A stretch of 59,962 bases of DNA, taken from Paracoccus rhizosphaerae. Its GTDB lineage: Bacteria > Pseudomonadota > Alphaproteobacteria > Rhodobacterales > Rhodobacteraceae. The stretch spans positions 1 to 59,962 of the forward strand of contig NZ_JAOTBE010000017.1 in NCBI RefSeq assembly GCF_026162645.1, given 5' to 3'. The notes beneath the pieces are model-generated. The model did not search any database and was not told the origin of the DNA. It was given only the letters and a program-made list of their open reading frames with translations. The position numbers and the translations under genes were made by a program. Positions 7,606 through 16,326 of the stretch are shown here, in pieces. How positions within the stretch are numbered: position 1 is the stretch's first letter; every line of letters begins with the position of its first letter.

Positions 7606-8942
7606 GTCACTGTTCCTGTCCTGCCGGGCCTGTTCCTGTCCTGCCGGGGCAGCCGGGTCGAAATCTGCGTGCCCTCGGGTCCGGTGTCCAGCCGCAGATC
7701 GCCCCCCAGCAGCGTGATGCGTTCGCGCATCCCGGTCAGGCCGGTGCCCTCGCGCCGGCCGGAGGGGATGCCGGTACCGTCATCGGCCAGGATCATGCGC
7801 CAATGCGCCGGATCGGTCCAGAGGCGGATGACCACGCGCCTCGCCCGCGCGTGACGCAGGGCGTTGGTCGACCCCTCCTGCAGGATGCGGAACAGCGTCA
7901 GCGCGGTCGCCTCGTCGGGCTCGGACAGGCCTGCCGCGATGTCCAGCACGAAACGCGTGTCGGGGAAGCGGCGATTCAGGTCGGCGACATAATCGGCCAG
8001 CACCGTCGCCAGCGGCAACTCCCCCACGGCCATCGGCCGCAGGTCGTTCAGCAGCGCGCGGTTCACGCTGGCGATCTGGTCGGCGATGGTGCCGATCTGG
8101 TCGGCGATCTGGCGGGTTGCCCGGTCTGGGGCGGCGTCGCGCAGTGCATCAGCTTCGACCCGCAAGCCGAAGAGGCAGGGCCCCATCTCGTCATGCAGGT
8201 CGCGGGCGATGGCCTTTCTCTCGGCATCGGCGCGGGCGACGATCTGGTGCTGCAGGCGGTGGCGGTCGGCGCGGGCTTGCTCGAGCGCCTGCGCCAGATC
8301 GTCGGCATGGCGGGCCAGCGGCGCAAGCTCGGGTTGGGGCAGGGGGCCGATGCGGGATTCAAGCTCCCCTAGGGTCAGGTCGGACAGCCGGGCCGAGATC
8401 AGGTCCAGCGGCCGCAGGCCCTGCGATAGGGCCCGCGCGATCAGCAGCGCCTGCAGCAGCGCCAGGGCCAGCGTCAGCGCCATCAGGTCGCGCATGTCGC
8501 GCCAGGCGCGGGCGATCTCCTCGGCCGGGTCGCCTGTGATCAGGACATAGCCCCTTGGACGCCCCCCGATGACAACCGGCAGGCGGGTCTCCTGCGGGTC
8601 GGGGGCGACCAAGCCCGCGAACCAGCGTGGCGCCCGCAGGTCGGGATCGGCGGGTCCGGGCGGCTGGCGCAGCGTGCCGTCCAACGCGTCCATGATGCCG
8701 ATGCGGGCGTGGCGCGGCTCGGTCAGGCGTTCGGGCAGCAGGGCCATGATCCGGTCGGGCGGCACCGCCCCTTGCATCGTGCCGATGGTGGCCAGCACCA
8801 GGTTGCGCGCCGTTTCCGCGCCCATCCGCGTTTCGGTCGCGATGTCGCGGCGCAGCCTGTCCAGGCTGCCCAGGGCCAGCACGAAGGCCAGCGCCAGCTG
8901 CGTGGCAAGGATCACCAGAAGGATGCGGCTTCGCAGCGTCAT
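7602..8942 (-). CDS. Sensor histidine kinase, HisKA_3 type
   Basis: From the ATG at 8942 the protein has 446 residues. A first membrane helix (about 8-25) and a second (about 152-170) flank a periplasmic domain of roughly 125 residues. A HAMP-like linker and coiled region follow, then the HisKA_3 dimerisation motif RKAIARDLHDEMGP with phosphorylated H250, and an HATPase domain with DDGTGIPSGRREGTGLTGMRER. This is the NarX/DegS class that pairs with NarL-type regulators, as found in the overlapping next gene. It is divergent from msrC, 114 bp away. The frame stays open upstream but lies opposite the next genes. Confidence 0.92.
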   Translation of the reverse strand: MTLRSRILLVILATQLALAFVLALGSLDRLRRDIATETRMGAETARNLVLATIGTMQGAVPPDRIMALLPERLTEPRHARIGIMDALDGTLRQPPGPADPDLRAPRWFAGLVAPDPQETRLPVVIGGRPRGYVLITGDPAEEIARAWRDMRDLMALTLALALLQALLIARALSQGLRPLDLISARLSDLTLGELESRIGPLPQPELAPLARHADDLAQALEQARADRHRLQHQIVARADAERKAIARDLHDEMGPCLFGLRVEADALRDAAPDRATRQIADQIGTIADQIASVNRALLNDLRPMAVGELPLATVLADYVADLNRRFPDTRFVLDIAAGLSEPDEATALTLFRILQEGSTNALRHARARRVVIRLWTDPAHWRMILADDGTGIPSGRREGTGLTGMRERITLLGGDLRLDTGPEGTQISTRLPRQDRNRPGRTGTVT

Positions 8943-9056
8943 GGCGCGCAGATTGGGCGTAACGCTTGGCCGGGGCAATGGGGTCGGGCGCGGATATTCG
9001 GGTACGGGCGGTGCGGTGGGCTTTCCTGTTCCCGCGGTCGGGCGTATCAGAAGGGG

Positions 9057-9509
9057 ATGAGCGATTATGACGATCTGGCAGCCCGCATCAGGGCCCTGTG
9101 CGAGGGCGAGACCGACGAGGTCGCGCTGATGGCCACCGTGGCCTGCGAACTGCACCATTCCGACGACCGGTTCGACTGGACCGGCTTCTATCGCGTGGTC
9201 GGCCCCGAACTTCTGAAGATCGGGCCTTATCAGGGCGGGCATGGCTGCCTGGTGATCCCCTTCGCCCGCGGGGTCTGCGGGGCGGCGGCGCGGACGGGGC
9301 AGGTGCAGATCGTCCCGGATGTCGAGGCCTTCCCCGGCCACATCGCATGTTCCAGCAGCACGCGGTCCGAAATCGTCCTGCCGGTCTTCGGCGCGGGCGG
9401 CCGCCTCATCGGGGTGCTGGACATCGACAGCGACCGCCCCGATGCCTTTGATGAAAATGATGCCAAGGCGCTTGCCGCCATCCTGGAGGAGGTTTTCGGT
9501 GGAACATGA
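9057..9509 (+). CDS. msrC: Free methionine-(R)-sulfoxide reductase (GAF domain)
   Basis: This 150-residue single GAF-domain protein matches fRMsr enzymes, which reduce free methionine-R-sulfoxide in the cytoplasm. The three family cysteines are present: C64 (GPYQGGHGC), C74 (ARGVCG) and C98 (FPGHIACSS). They are followed by RSEIVLPVFGAGGRLIGVLDIDSD, close to the E. coli consensus. The ATG at 9057 has AGGGG just upstream. Its 3' end overlaps the GFA gene by 11 bp. It is divergent from a two-component system and heads a four-gene run. Confidence 0.92.
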   Translation: MSDYDDLAARIRALCEGETDEVALMATVACELHHSDDRFDWTGFYRVVGPELLKIGPYQGGHGCLVIPFARGVCGAAARTGQVQIVPDVEAFPGHIACSSSTRSEIVLPVFGAGGRLIGVLDIDSDRPDAFDENDAKALAAILEEVFGGT

Positions 9510-9888
9510 TCTGGCGGGACATTGCCTTTGCGGCGCGGTCCGGTTCCGGGCGCAGTCGTCCGATGACGTGCTGCGGGCCTGCCATTGCGGGCAGTGCCGG
9601 CGCTGGTCGGGCCATGTCTGGGCCGCCGTCGGCGTCAGGAACCTGACGGTCGAGGGGCCGGTGCGCTGGTTCGCATCCTCGGAGGCGGCCGAGCGGGGCT
9701 TCTGCACCGAATGCGGCAGCGCGCTGTTCTGGAAGCGCCGCGACGGGGCCGAGGTCGATGTCGCGCCTGGCGCGCTGGACCAGCCGACGGGCATGCGCCT
9801 GCAGGGGCATATCTTCGTGGCGGACAAGGGTGACTATTACGACATCGCCGACGGGCTGCCGCAGTTCCCGCAAGAGGCGCCCGAATGA
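9499..9888 (+). CDS. GFA family protein (glutathione-dependent formaldehyde-activating fold)
   Basis: The 129-residue protein carries the zinc-binding cysteine pattern of the GFA (Mss4-like) fold: HCLCGAVRF near the N-terminus, CHCGQCRRWSG (about 28-38) and FCTECGSALFW (about 68-78). I chose the GTG at 9499 because GGAGGAGG lies upstream and it begins just before the signature; it overlaps the msrC stop. Despite the family name, most members have no proven activity on formaldehyde. Co-transcription with msrC and LysE is likely from the overlaps. Confidence 0.85.
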   Translation: MEHDLAGHCLCGAVRFRAQSSDDVLRACHCGQCRRWSGHVWAAVGVRNLTVEGPVRWFASSEAAERGFCTECGSALFWKRRDGAEVDVAPGALDQPTGMRLQGHIFVADKGDYYDIADGLPQFPQEAPE

Positions 9889-10511
9889 TCTGGGAGACGC
9901 TGGCCAACATTCCCGCGGCGCAGCTGATGACGTTCATTGCGGGAGGGCTGGTCCTGAACTTCGCGCCGGGTCAGGACGTCTTCTTCGCCAGCGCCTGCGG
10001 CATCCAGGGCGGACCGCGCGCCGGGGCCTGGGCAGGCATCGGCGTGGGCTTGGGCGTGCTGATGCATGTGACGCTGGCCACCATCGGCCTGGGCGCGGTC
10101 GTCGCCGCCCACCCCGAGGCGCTGCGCGCGATCAAGTATGCGGGCGCCGCCTACCTGCTGTGGCTGGCCTGGAAAAGCTGGCGCGCTGGAGAGATCGACC
10201 CCTCGGCCCGCGGCAGCGTGCGGGTCTGGAACATCGTCCGCCGGGGCTTTCTGTCTAACGCGCTGAACCCCAAGCCGGTGCTGTTCATGCTGGCCTTTCT
10301 GCCGCAGTTCACGAACATGGCCTGGGGTCCCATCTGGCAGCAGATCCTGGGCCTGGGGCTGATCTTTGCCTTCACCGGCACGCTGGTGACGATCGGTTAC
10401 GGCATCGTCGGCGGCTTGGCCGGCAATGTGATCGGCAAGCGACTGGGGCTGGTCAACAAGATCGCCGCCGTCATGTTCGCGGGCCTTGCGGTGCGCCTTG
10501 TCGCGAAATGA
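9885..10511 (+). CDS. LysE/RhtB family translocator
   Basis: The 208-residue integral membrane protein has about six hydrophobic helices and the typical LysE/RhtB N-terminus VLNFAPGQDVFFASACGIQGGPRAG, with later NALNPKPVLFMLAFLPQF. These exporters expel amino acids such as lysine, threonine or homoserine lactone. The substrate here cannot be read from sequence. The ATG overlaps the GFA stop by 4 bp and its own stop overlaps the next gene by 4 bp. Confidence 0.9.
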   Translation: MIWETLANIPAAQLMTFIAGGLVLNFAPGQDVFFASACGIQGGPRAGAWAGIGVGLGVLMHVTLATIGLGAVVAAHPEALRAIKYAGAAYLLWLAWKSWRAGEIDPSARGSVRVWNIVRRGFLSNALNPKPVLFMLAFLPQFTNMAWGPIWQQILGLGLIFAFTGTLVTIGYGIVGGLAGNVIGKRLGLVNKIAAVMFAGLAVRLVAK

Positions 10512-11158
10512 GCGATTTCGTCTATGCGCCGCCGCCTGACGCGCCGGTCGTCATCCATGCCGACCACGAGGTCCTGGTGGTGGACAAGCCTGCCGGCCTT
10601 CTGTCGGTGCCGGGGCGGGGCGAGGATCGGGCCGACTGCCTGATCGCGCGGCTGCGGGCGGCCTTTCCGACGGTGCTTCTGGTGCATCGGCTGGACCTAG
10701 ACACCTCGGGCGTGATGGTCTTCGCGCTGACGCCCCATGCGCAGCGCCACCTGTCCAAGCAGTTCGAGGAACGCCAGACACGCAAGGTCTATGTCGCCCG
10801 CCTTTCGGGTCGGCTGGAGCCTAAGACCGGCCGTGTGGACCTGCCGCTGATCGTGGATTGGCCAAATCGCCCGCGGCAGAAAGTCGACCACATCGAAGGC
10901 CGCCCCGCGCAGACCGATTGGCGGGTGATGCGTGCGACCGATGACGAAACCCGCGTCAGGCTGATGCCGGTGACCGGCCGCAGCCACCAGCTGCGCGTCC
11001 ACATGGCCCAGACCGGCCACCCGATCCTGGGCGATCCGCTTTATGCGACGAGGGCGGCGGCGGATCATCCCCGGCTGATGCTGCATGCCGAAAGCCTGCG
11101 CTTCCGCCACCCTGACAGCGGCGTCGTGCAGGGCTTTTCAGCGGCGGTGCCGTTCTAG
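10508..11158 (+). CDS. rluA: RluA family pseudouridine synthase
   Basis: The 216-residue protein has the catalytic motif HRLDLDTSGVMVFALT with the active aspartate at about D63, preceded by VVDKPAGLLSVPGRG, and later GRSHQLRVHMAQTGHPILGDPLY. It lacks an S4 domain. Short length without S4 matches RluA itself, which modifies 23S rRNA U746 and tRNA U32 in E. coli; specificity here is inferred. It is the last gene of the overlapping msrC cluster. Confidence 0.9.
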   Translation: MSDFVYAPPPDAPVVIHADHEVLVVDKPAGLLSVPGRGEDRADCLIARLRAAFPTVLLVHRLDLDTSGVMVFALTPHAQRHLSKQFEERQTRKVYVARLSGRLEPKTGRVDLPLIVDWPNRPRQKVDHIEGRPAQTDWRVMRATDDETRVRLMPVTGRSHQLRVHMAQTGHPILGDPLYATRAAADHPRLMLHAESLRFRHPDSGVVQGFSAAVPF

Positions 11159-11167
11159 GTCCCGGCT

Positions 11168-11872
11168 TCAAGTTTCCGCCAGACGGCTCCGCATGCGGCG
11201 CGACAGCCAGCGGGCGAACCAGGGAAACACCGCCAGCAGCGCCACGACCGCGATCACCCGCGGCCCCGCGATGTCCGTGATATAGTCGATCTCGGCCAGC
11301 TGGGTGCCGGCGGCGGTCAGGATCAGCTTGTTGGGCAGCACCCCCAGCAGCGTGACCACCGCGAAGACACGTGCCGACATGATGCTGACGCCGCAGGCCA
11401 TGTTCAGCACGAAGAACGGCAGGCCCGGCGTCATCCTCAGGCTAAGAAGCGCCAGCGCGCCGTTCGCCTCGACCATCCGGTCCAGCTGGCCGACGCGGCC
11501 GCCCAGCAGACGCCTGACAGGCCGCGCGAGAAGGTGGCGAGCGGCCATGAAAGTCAGGAGCGCTGCGGCGATCGTCCCTGCCAGTGACAAGGCCAGTCCC
11601 AGCCAGAAGCCGAAGAAGGCGCCCCCCGCCAGTGTCAGCGCCACGATGACCGGCACCGGCAGGGCCCCCGCCAGCGCGAAGCTTCCCAGATAGGCCAGCG
11701 CGGCCAGTCGGGGGTTCCTGTCCCGCCAGCCCTGGCCGTGTTCCAGCACTGCCTGCAGCCGCGTCAGGTCCGACTGCAGCGCCGGAAGCGACGGCCAGAG
11801 CCAGAGGACCAGCGCCACGCCGCCCAGGGCTGCAAGCCACAGAAGGATGATCCGCAGGGACCGGCGGCGCAT
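11168..11872 (-). CDS. TVP38/TMEM64 family membrane protein
   Basis: From the ATG at 11872 the protein has 234 residues: an N-terminal MRRRSLR followed by a membrane helix, then the VTT/SNARE-associated core GALPVPVIVALTLAGGAFFGFWLG and RMTPGLPFFVLNMACG. Further helices and an Arg-rich tail follow. The family, which includes DedA relatives, is linked to lipid scrambling or transport. The start lies 8 bp after the stop of the MBL gene, and an upstream in-frame start would overlap it. Confidence 0.85.
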   Translation of the reverse strand: MRRRSLRIILLWLAALGGVALVLWLWPSLPALQSDLTRLQAVLEHGQGWRDRNPRLAALAYLGSFALAGALPVPVIVALTLAGGAFFGFWLGLALSLAGTIAAALLTFMAARHLLARPVRRLLGGRVGQLDRMVEANGALALLSLRMTPGLPFFVLNMACGVSIMSARVFAVVTLLGVLPNKLILTAAGTQLAEIDYITDIAGPRVIAVVALLAVFPWFARWLSRRMRSRLAET

Positions 11873-11880
11873 GATGCCTG

Positions 11881-12648
11881 TCAGGCTTCGCCGTCCGGGT
11901 ACCATTCGGCGATGACCACTTTGGTGTCGGGGCTGGAATTGCCGACCAGCCGCTGGAACTCCTGCACGTCGCTGCCGCGGTGGTGATAGGGATAGACCAC
12001 CTGCGGCTGGAAGGCCGCCACCGCCTCGGCCGCCTGTTCGACAGTCATCGTGTAGGGCAGGTTCATCGGCAGAAAGGCCACGAAGATGTCCTGCAGGTCG
12101 CGCAGTTCGGGCGTGTCCTCGGTATCGCCGGCGATCAGGAACCGCTTGCCCCCGATGGTCAGGACATAGCCGTTGTCGCGCCCCTCGGGGTGGTACTGCA
12201 GCCGATCCTCGGTGGTGTTATAGGCGGGGATGGCCATGATTGGCATGTCCAGCGCCTGGCCCTCGTCGCCGTTGGCCATCGCGGTCGTGCGGCTGGCCAT
12301 AGCCTCGGGCAGCATGTCGGCCACGGCCTGGTTGGCGATGATCGGCACCTCCGGCAGGGCGTCCAGGGTCGACTGGTCGTAGTGGTCGCCGTGTTCGTGG
12401 GTGATCAGGATCAGGTCGGGGTCGGGCAGGTCGGCATAGGCCTCGGCCCCGCCGACCGGGTCAATATAGATCACCCCGCCCGGCGTTTCCCAAACCATCG
12501 AGGCGTGGCTGACAGGGTGGATCACCACCTCGCCGCCGTCGACCTGGTGGCGGTAGGGGGCATCCTGGGCATGGGCCAGCGCAGGGATCAAGGCGCTTCC
12601 GGCCAGGGCGGCGGCAAGCTTCAGTCCGGTTCGACGGGTCAGGCGCAT
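11881..12648 (-). CDS. Secreted MBL-fold metallohydrolase
   Basis: The 255-residue protein starts with a twin-arginine-like signal (RRTGLKLAAALAGSALIPALAHA), so it is probably exported, perhaps by Tat. The zinc site motif HEHGDH is at residues 84-89 (LITHEHGDHYDQ). The rest resembles UlaG-like MBL proteins, with FLIAGDTEDTPEL and a late histidine block YPYHHRGSD. The substrate is unknown. It is divergent from the saccharopine dehydrogenase pair and followed at once by the TVP38 gene. Confidence 0.85.
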   Translation of the reverse strand: MRLTRRTGLKLAAALAGSALIPALAHAQDAPYRHQVDGGEVVIHPVSHASMVWETPGGVIYIDPVGGAEAYADLPDPDLILITHEHGDHYDQSTLDALPEVPIIANQAVADMLPEAMASRTTAMANGDEGQALDMPIMAIPAYNTTEDRLQYHPEGRDNGYVLTIGGKRFLIAGDTEDTPELRDLQDIFVAFLPMNLPYTMTVEQAAEAVAAFQPQVVYPYHHRGSDVQEFQRLVGNSSPDTKVVIAEWYPDGEA

Positions 12649-12773
12649 TGTCTTATCCTTCGACGGGGGTCCGTGGAAAACATCGCGTCGCGCGTCCCGG
12701 TTCCCCGTTCTTGCGGCCAGGGCGCGCCTGGCCTAGTTTGCGGGCAGATCGGTCACGGAACAAGGGGTTGGCG

Positions 12774-13829
12774 ATGACACATCTGTGGGTCAGGGCAGAG
12801 AGCCGGCCGAACGAAGACCGCGTGGGCATCACCCCCGACGGCGTCGCCCGGCTGATCGACCGCGGCATGACCGTCACCGTCGAGGACAGTGCCCGCCGCA
12901 TCATCCCGACTGATGATTACGCCAAAGCCGGTGCGACCATCGCCCCCGAAGGCGGCTGGGTCGATGCCCCGGACGACGCCATCGTCTTCGGCCTGAAGGA
13001 ACTGCCCGAGGACGGCACGCCCCTGCGCCACCGCCACATCATGTTCGGCCATGCCTTCAAGGGCCAGCCGGCCGGGCGCGTCCTGCTGCAGCGTTTCAAG
13101 GCGGGCGGCGGAACGCTTTACGACCTGGAATACCTGACGGACGATGACGGGCGGCGGCTGGCGGCCTTTGGCTATTGGGCGGGATATGCCGGTGCGGCGG
13201 TGTCGCTGATGGCCTGGGTCGCGCAGGCGCATGGCGGCATCTGCGGCCCGGTCCATGTCCACGCCAGCCGCGACCACCTGCTGCAGGACCTGCGCGCGCG
13301 GATGGACGCAACCGGGCTTCCGCGGCCGCGGGCCATCGTCATCGGCGCCAAGGGCCGTGTCGGGCGCGGGGCATCCGACCTGCTGACCGACCTAGGCGTC
13401 CCCGTCACCGCATGGGACATGGCCGAGACCGCGCATGGCGGCCCCTTCCCCGAGGTGCTGATGCACGACGTCTTCATCAACGCGATTCTGGCGCAGCCGG
13501 GCGCCCCGGTCTTTGTTCCCGCCGATGCCACTGGCGCCGCCCGCACGCTGACCGTGATCGGCGACGTGGCCTGCGACCCGACCAGCGACTTTTCCCCGAT
13601 CAAGGTCTATGACCGCACCACCAGCTGGGGCGCGCCGGTGCTGCGCGTCGCCGACCACCCGCCGCTGGACGTGATGGCGATCGACAACCTGCCGTCGATG
13701 CTGCCGCGCGAAAGTTCGGAGGATTACGCGGCCCAGCTTCTGCCGGTGCTGGAGGGGCTGGACGCCCCCGATGCCGGTCCATGGGGTCGCGCCGGGCGGC
13801 TTTACCACGAACACGTCAAAGAGGTCTGA
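12774..13829 (+). CDS. Saccharopine dehydrogenase, LYS1 type (lysine-forming)
   Basis: The 351-residue protein begins HLWVRAESRPNEDRVGITPDG, the N-terminal signature of the alanine dehydrogenase/PNT-like domain in LYS1-type saccharopine dehydrogenases. It also has FGHAFKGQPAGRVLLQRF, YDLEYLTDDDGRRLAAFGYWAG and a Rossmann segment AIVIGAKGRVGRGASDLL. LYS1 interconverts saccharopine with lysine and 2-oxoglutarate using NAD. The ATG at 12774 follows a weak AAGGGG. It is one base from the next gene, whose product is the LYS9-type partner. Confidence 0.88.
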   Translation: MTHLWVRAESRPNEDRVGITPDGVARLIDRGMTVTVEDSARRIIPTDDYAKAGATIAPEGGWVDAPDDAIVFGLKELPEDGTPLRHRHIMFGHAFKGQPAGRVLLQRFKAGGGTLYDLEYLTDDDGRRLAAFGYWAGYAGAAVSLMAWVAQAHGGICGPVHVHASRDHLLQDLRARMDATGLPRPRAIVIGAKGRVGRGASDLLTDLGVPVTAWDMAETAHGGPFPEVLMHDVFINAILAQPGAPVFVPADATGAARTLTVIGDVACDPTSDFSPIKVYDRTTSWGAPVLRVADHPPLDVMAIDNLPSMLPRESSEDYAAQLLPVLEGLDAPDAGPWGRAGRLYHEHVKEV

Positions 13830-13830
13830 G

Positions 13831-14967
13831 ATGAGAATCCACTGGGTCGGCACGGGCCTCAGCGCAATTCCGGGGCTGCGCCGGCTGATCGGGTCGGGCG
13901 CCGCCGTCTATGTCTGGAACCGCACGGTCGAAAAGGCGCAAGAGCAGGTCGGCGACCTGACGCAGGAGATCCGCGAATACACGCCCGAGGCGCTGGAGGC
14001 GATGGTCCGCCAAGGCGACGTCGTGGTGTCGATGCTGCCCGCTGACCAGCACGTGGCGCTGGCCCGCATGGCCATCGCCAAGGGCGCGCATTTCGTTAGC
14101 TCCAGCTATGTCTCGCCCGAGATGGCCGCGCTGGACGACGAGGCCAGGGCCGCCGGCGTGGCGCTGGTGAACGAGGTCGGCCTCGATCCGGGCATCGACC
14201 ACCTGATGGCCCATGACCTGGTCGAGGACTATCGCGCCGCGGCCCGGCCCGGCGACAGGATCAGCTTTACCTCCTATTGCGGCGGCGTTCCGGCGCATCC
14301 GAACCCGTTCCGCTACAAGTTCAGCTGGTCGCCGCTGGGCGTTCTGCGCGCCCTGCGCTCGCCGTCGAAATCGCTGCGGGACGGGGCGGTGCGGGACGTC
14401 GCGCGGCCGTGGCATGCGATCGAGCCCTACGACGCGCCGCTGCCAACCCCTGAACGCTTCGAGGTCTATCCGAACCGCGACAGCCTGCCCTTCGTGCAGC
14501 AGTACCGGTTCGATCCGGCCTGGGATGTGCAGGACTTCGTGCGCGGCACCCTGCGTCTGGAGGGCTGGCAAGAGGCCTGGACCCCGGTCTTCACCGAGAT
14601 CGAGACGCTGGAGGGTGCTGCCGGAGAGACGCGCCTGCGCGAGATGGCCGACGGCTTCTGGCGCGACAACGCCTATAATCCGGGCGAACCGGACCGCGTC
14701 GTCCTGTTCGTGGCGCTGAAGGCCGAACGAGAGGGCCGCGTCGTCTGGCACAAGGAATGGGTGCTGGATGCGCGGGGCAACGACGAGGGCAGCGCGATGG
14801 CGCAGCTGGTGTCGATCCCCGTGGCCATGGCGGTCGAGGCTGTCCGCGACGGCCGGATGGTGACCGGGGTGCAGACCGCGCCACATGATCCGGCCCTGGT
14901 CGGCGAATGGCTGGATCAGGTGGCGGGCATCGCCCAGCACATGGCGAAGGTCGATCACCTCGGCTAA
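13831..14967 (+). CDS. Saccharopine dehydrogenase, LYS9 type (glutamate-forming)
   Basis: The 378-residue protein has an N-terminal nucleotide-binding region starting MRIHWVGTGLSAIPGLRRLI and the substrate block SSSYVSPEMAALDDEARAAG, followed by NEVGLDPGIDHLMAHDL and SYCGGVPAHPNPFRYKFSWSP, all characteristic of LYS9-type saccharopine reductases. It begins one base after the LYS1-type gene, with GAGG upstream. Together the two could form a two-step saccharopine route between lysine and aminoadipate semialdehyde. In a bacterium that already makes lysine through dapD and dapC, catabolism is the likelier direction. Confidence 0.87.
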   Translation: MRIHWVGTGLSAIPGLRRLIGSGAAVYVWNRTVEKAQEQVGDLTQEIREYTPEALEAMVRQGDVVVSMLPADQHVALARMAIAKGAHFVSSSYVSPEMAALDDEARAAGVALVNEVGLDPGIDHLMAHDLVEDYRAAARPGDRISFTSYCGGVPAHPNPFRYKFSWSPLGVLRALRSPSKSLRDGAVRDVARPWHAIEPYDAPLPTPERFEVYPNRDSLPFVQQYRFDPAWDVQDFVRGTLRLEGWQEAWTPVFTEIETLEGAAGETRLREMADGFWRDNAYNPGEPDRVVLFVALKAEREGRVVWHKEWVLDARGNDEGSAMAQLVSIPVAMAVEAVRDGRMVTGVQTAPHDPALVGEWLDQVAGIAQHMAKVDHLG

Positions 14968-15073
14968 GTTGTTCCCGCCGCTGACCGGATCGTGACAAGT
15001 CGTGATCGGCGGCGGCGGAACGCGCGTCTTCGGAAGACATTGGTGGCGATACGCTGACATCCGGAGGACCGCC

Positions 15074-16282
15074 ATGACTCGCCGCACGACGACCAGCCTG
15101 ACCGCCCTTGCTGCCACCGCCATCCTGGCCGGTGCAGGATGCGCGCAGGAATTCAACGAGGCCGCGCCCAACGGCGCCGCCTATGACCAGACCTCTGCCT
15201 TCGAGAACCAGACCCGCGCTCCTGAACTGGAGAGCGACGTTGAACTGGCGCAGGAGGTCGTGGCCGAGGGGTTGGTTCATCCCTGGGGACTGGACCAGTT
15301 GCCGGACGGCAGCTGGCTGGTAACGGAACGCCCTGGGCGCATGCGTATCGTCACCGCCGAGGGCGAGGTGTCCGACCCGATCTCGGGCCTGCCCGAGGTC
15401 GACAACCGCGAACAGGGCGGGTTGCATGACGTATCCGTCGCCGATGACTTCGCCGAGACCCGCCGCGTCTGGTGGACCTATGCCGAACCCCGCGGGGACG
15501 GCGAGAATGCCACCGCCGTGGCCACCGGCACGCTTTCGGAAGACGGCACGACGATGGAGAACGTCGAGCGGATCTTCCAGCAGCAGCCGGCCTGGGCCTC
15601 GACCAAGCATTTCGGCGCGCGGATCGTCCATGACGGCGAGGGGCATATCTTCGTAGGCCTGGGCGAACGATCCGACCCTGAGCCGCGGCAGTATGCACAG
15701 AACCCGGAGTCAACGCTTGGCAAGATCGTCCGCATCGACGCCATGACCGGGGCGCCCGCCGGCGCCGACATCGAGGGCGCCCTGCCCGAGATCTGGTCGA
15801 TGGGACACCGCAACATCCAGGCCGGGGCGATGGGACCCGACGGCCAACTGTGGATGGCGGAGCACGGCCCCAAGGGCGGCGACGAGCTGAACCTGATCCA
15901 GCCCGGCGTGAACTATGGCTGGCCCGAGGTCAGCTACGGCACCGATTATGACGGCTCCCAGCAGGGGGTGGAGGAGATGGAGGGCATGCAGCAGCCCGTC
16001 TATTACTGGGACCCGTCGCCGGCGATCAGCGGCATGACCTTCTATGACGGAGAGATGTTCCCCGAATGGCAGGGCCAGGCGCTGGTCGGCGCCCTCAAGT
16101 CGCAGGAGCTGATCCGCCTGGACATCCGGGACGGCCGTGTCGCCGGAGAGGACCGCCACCTGCAGGGCATCGGCCGCGTCCGCGACATCGAGGTCGCGCA
16201 GGACGGCGCGCTGATGCTGATCACCGACCACGAGAACGGCCAGATGATCCGCGTCACGCCCGAAGGTTCGGGCGACGCCTGA
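15074..16282 (+). CDS. PQQ-dependent aldose sugar dehydrogenase (YliI/Asd type)
   Basis: The 402-residue protein has an N-terminal signal peptide (TTSLTALAATAILAGAGCA) and a six-bladed propeller of the soluble glucose dehydrogenase family. Blocks include VVAEGLVHPWGLDQLPDGSW, REQGGLHDVSV, IWSMGHRNIQAGAMGPDGQL and EHGPKGGDELNLIQPGVNYGWP, where PQQ and calcium ligands lie in family members. It should oxidise sugars in the periplasm. No PQQ synthesis genes are visible in the window. The ATG is supported by GGAGGACC upstream. Confidence 0.9.
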   Translation: MTRRTTTSLTALAATAILAGAGCAQEFNEAAPNGAAYDQTSAFENQTRAPELESDVELAQEVVAEGLVHPWGLDQLPDGSWLVTERPGRMRIVTAEGEVSDPISGLPEVDNREQGGLHDVSVADDFAETRRVWWTYAEPRGDGENATAVATGTLSEDGTTMENVERIFQQQPAWASTKHFGARIVHDGEGHIFVGLGERSDPEPRQYAQNPESTLGKIVRIDAMTGAPAGADIEGALPEIWSMGHRNIQAGAMGPDGQLWMAEHGPKGGDELNLIQPGVNYGWPEVSYGTDYDGSQQGVEEMEGMQQPVYYWDPSPAISGMTFYDGEMFPEWQGQALVGALKSQELIRLDIRDGRVAGEDRHLQGIGRVRDIEVAQDGALMLITDHENGQMIRVTPEGSGDA

Positions 16283-16299
16283 CCGCCGATGATCGGTCG

Positions 16300-16326
16300 T
16301 CGGCTGCGCAGGCGGCCGGCAGCCGA
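16300..16326. terminator. Hairpin between convergent genes, possible bidirectional terminator
   Basis: TCGGCTGC (16300-16307) and GCAGCCGA (16319-16326) form a perfect 8-bp stem with an 11-nt GC-rich loop. It lies in the 44-bp space between the PQQ dehydrogenase stop and the mutL stop, where a shared terminator would be expected. There is no T-run on either side, so intrinsic termination would be weak. Confidence 0.35.
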
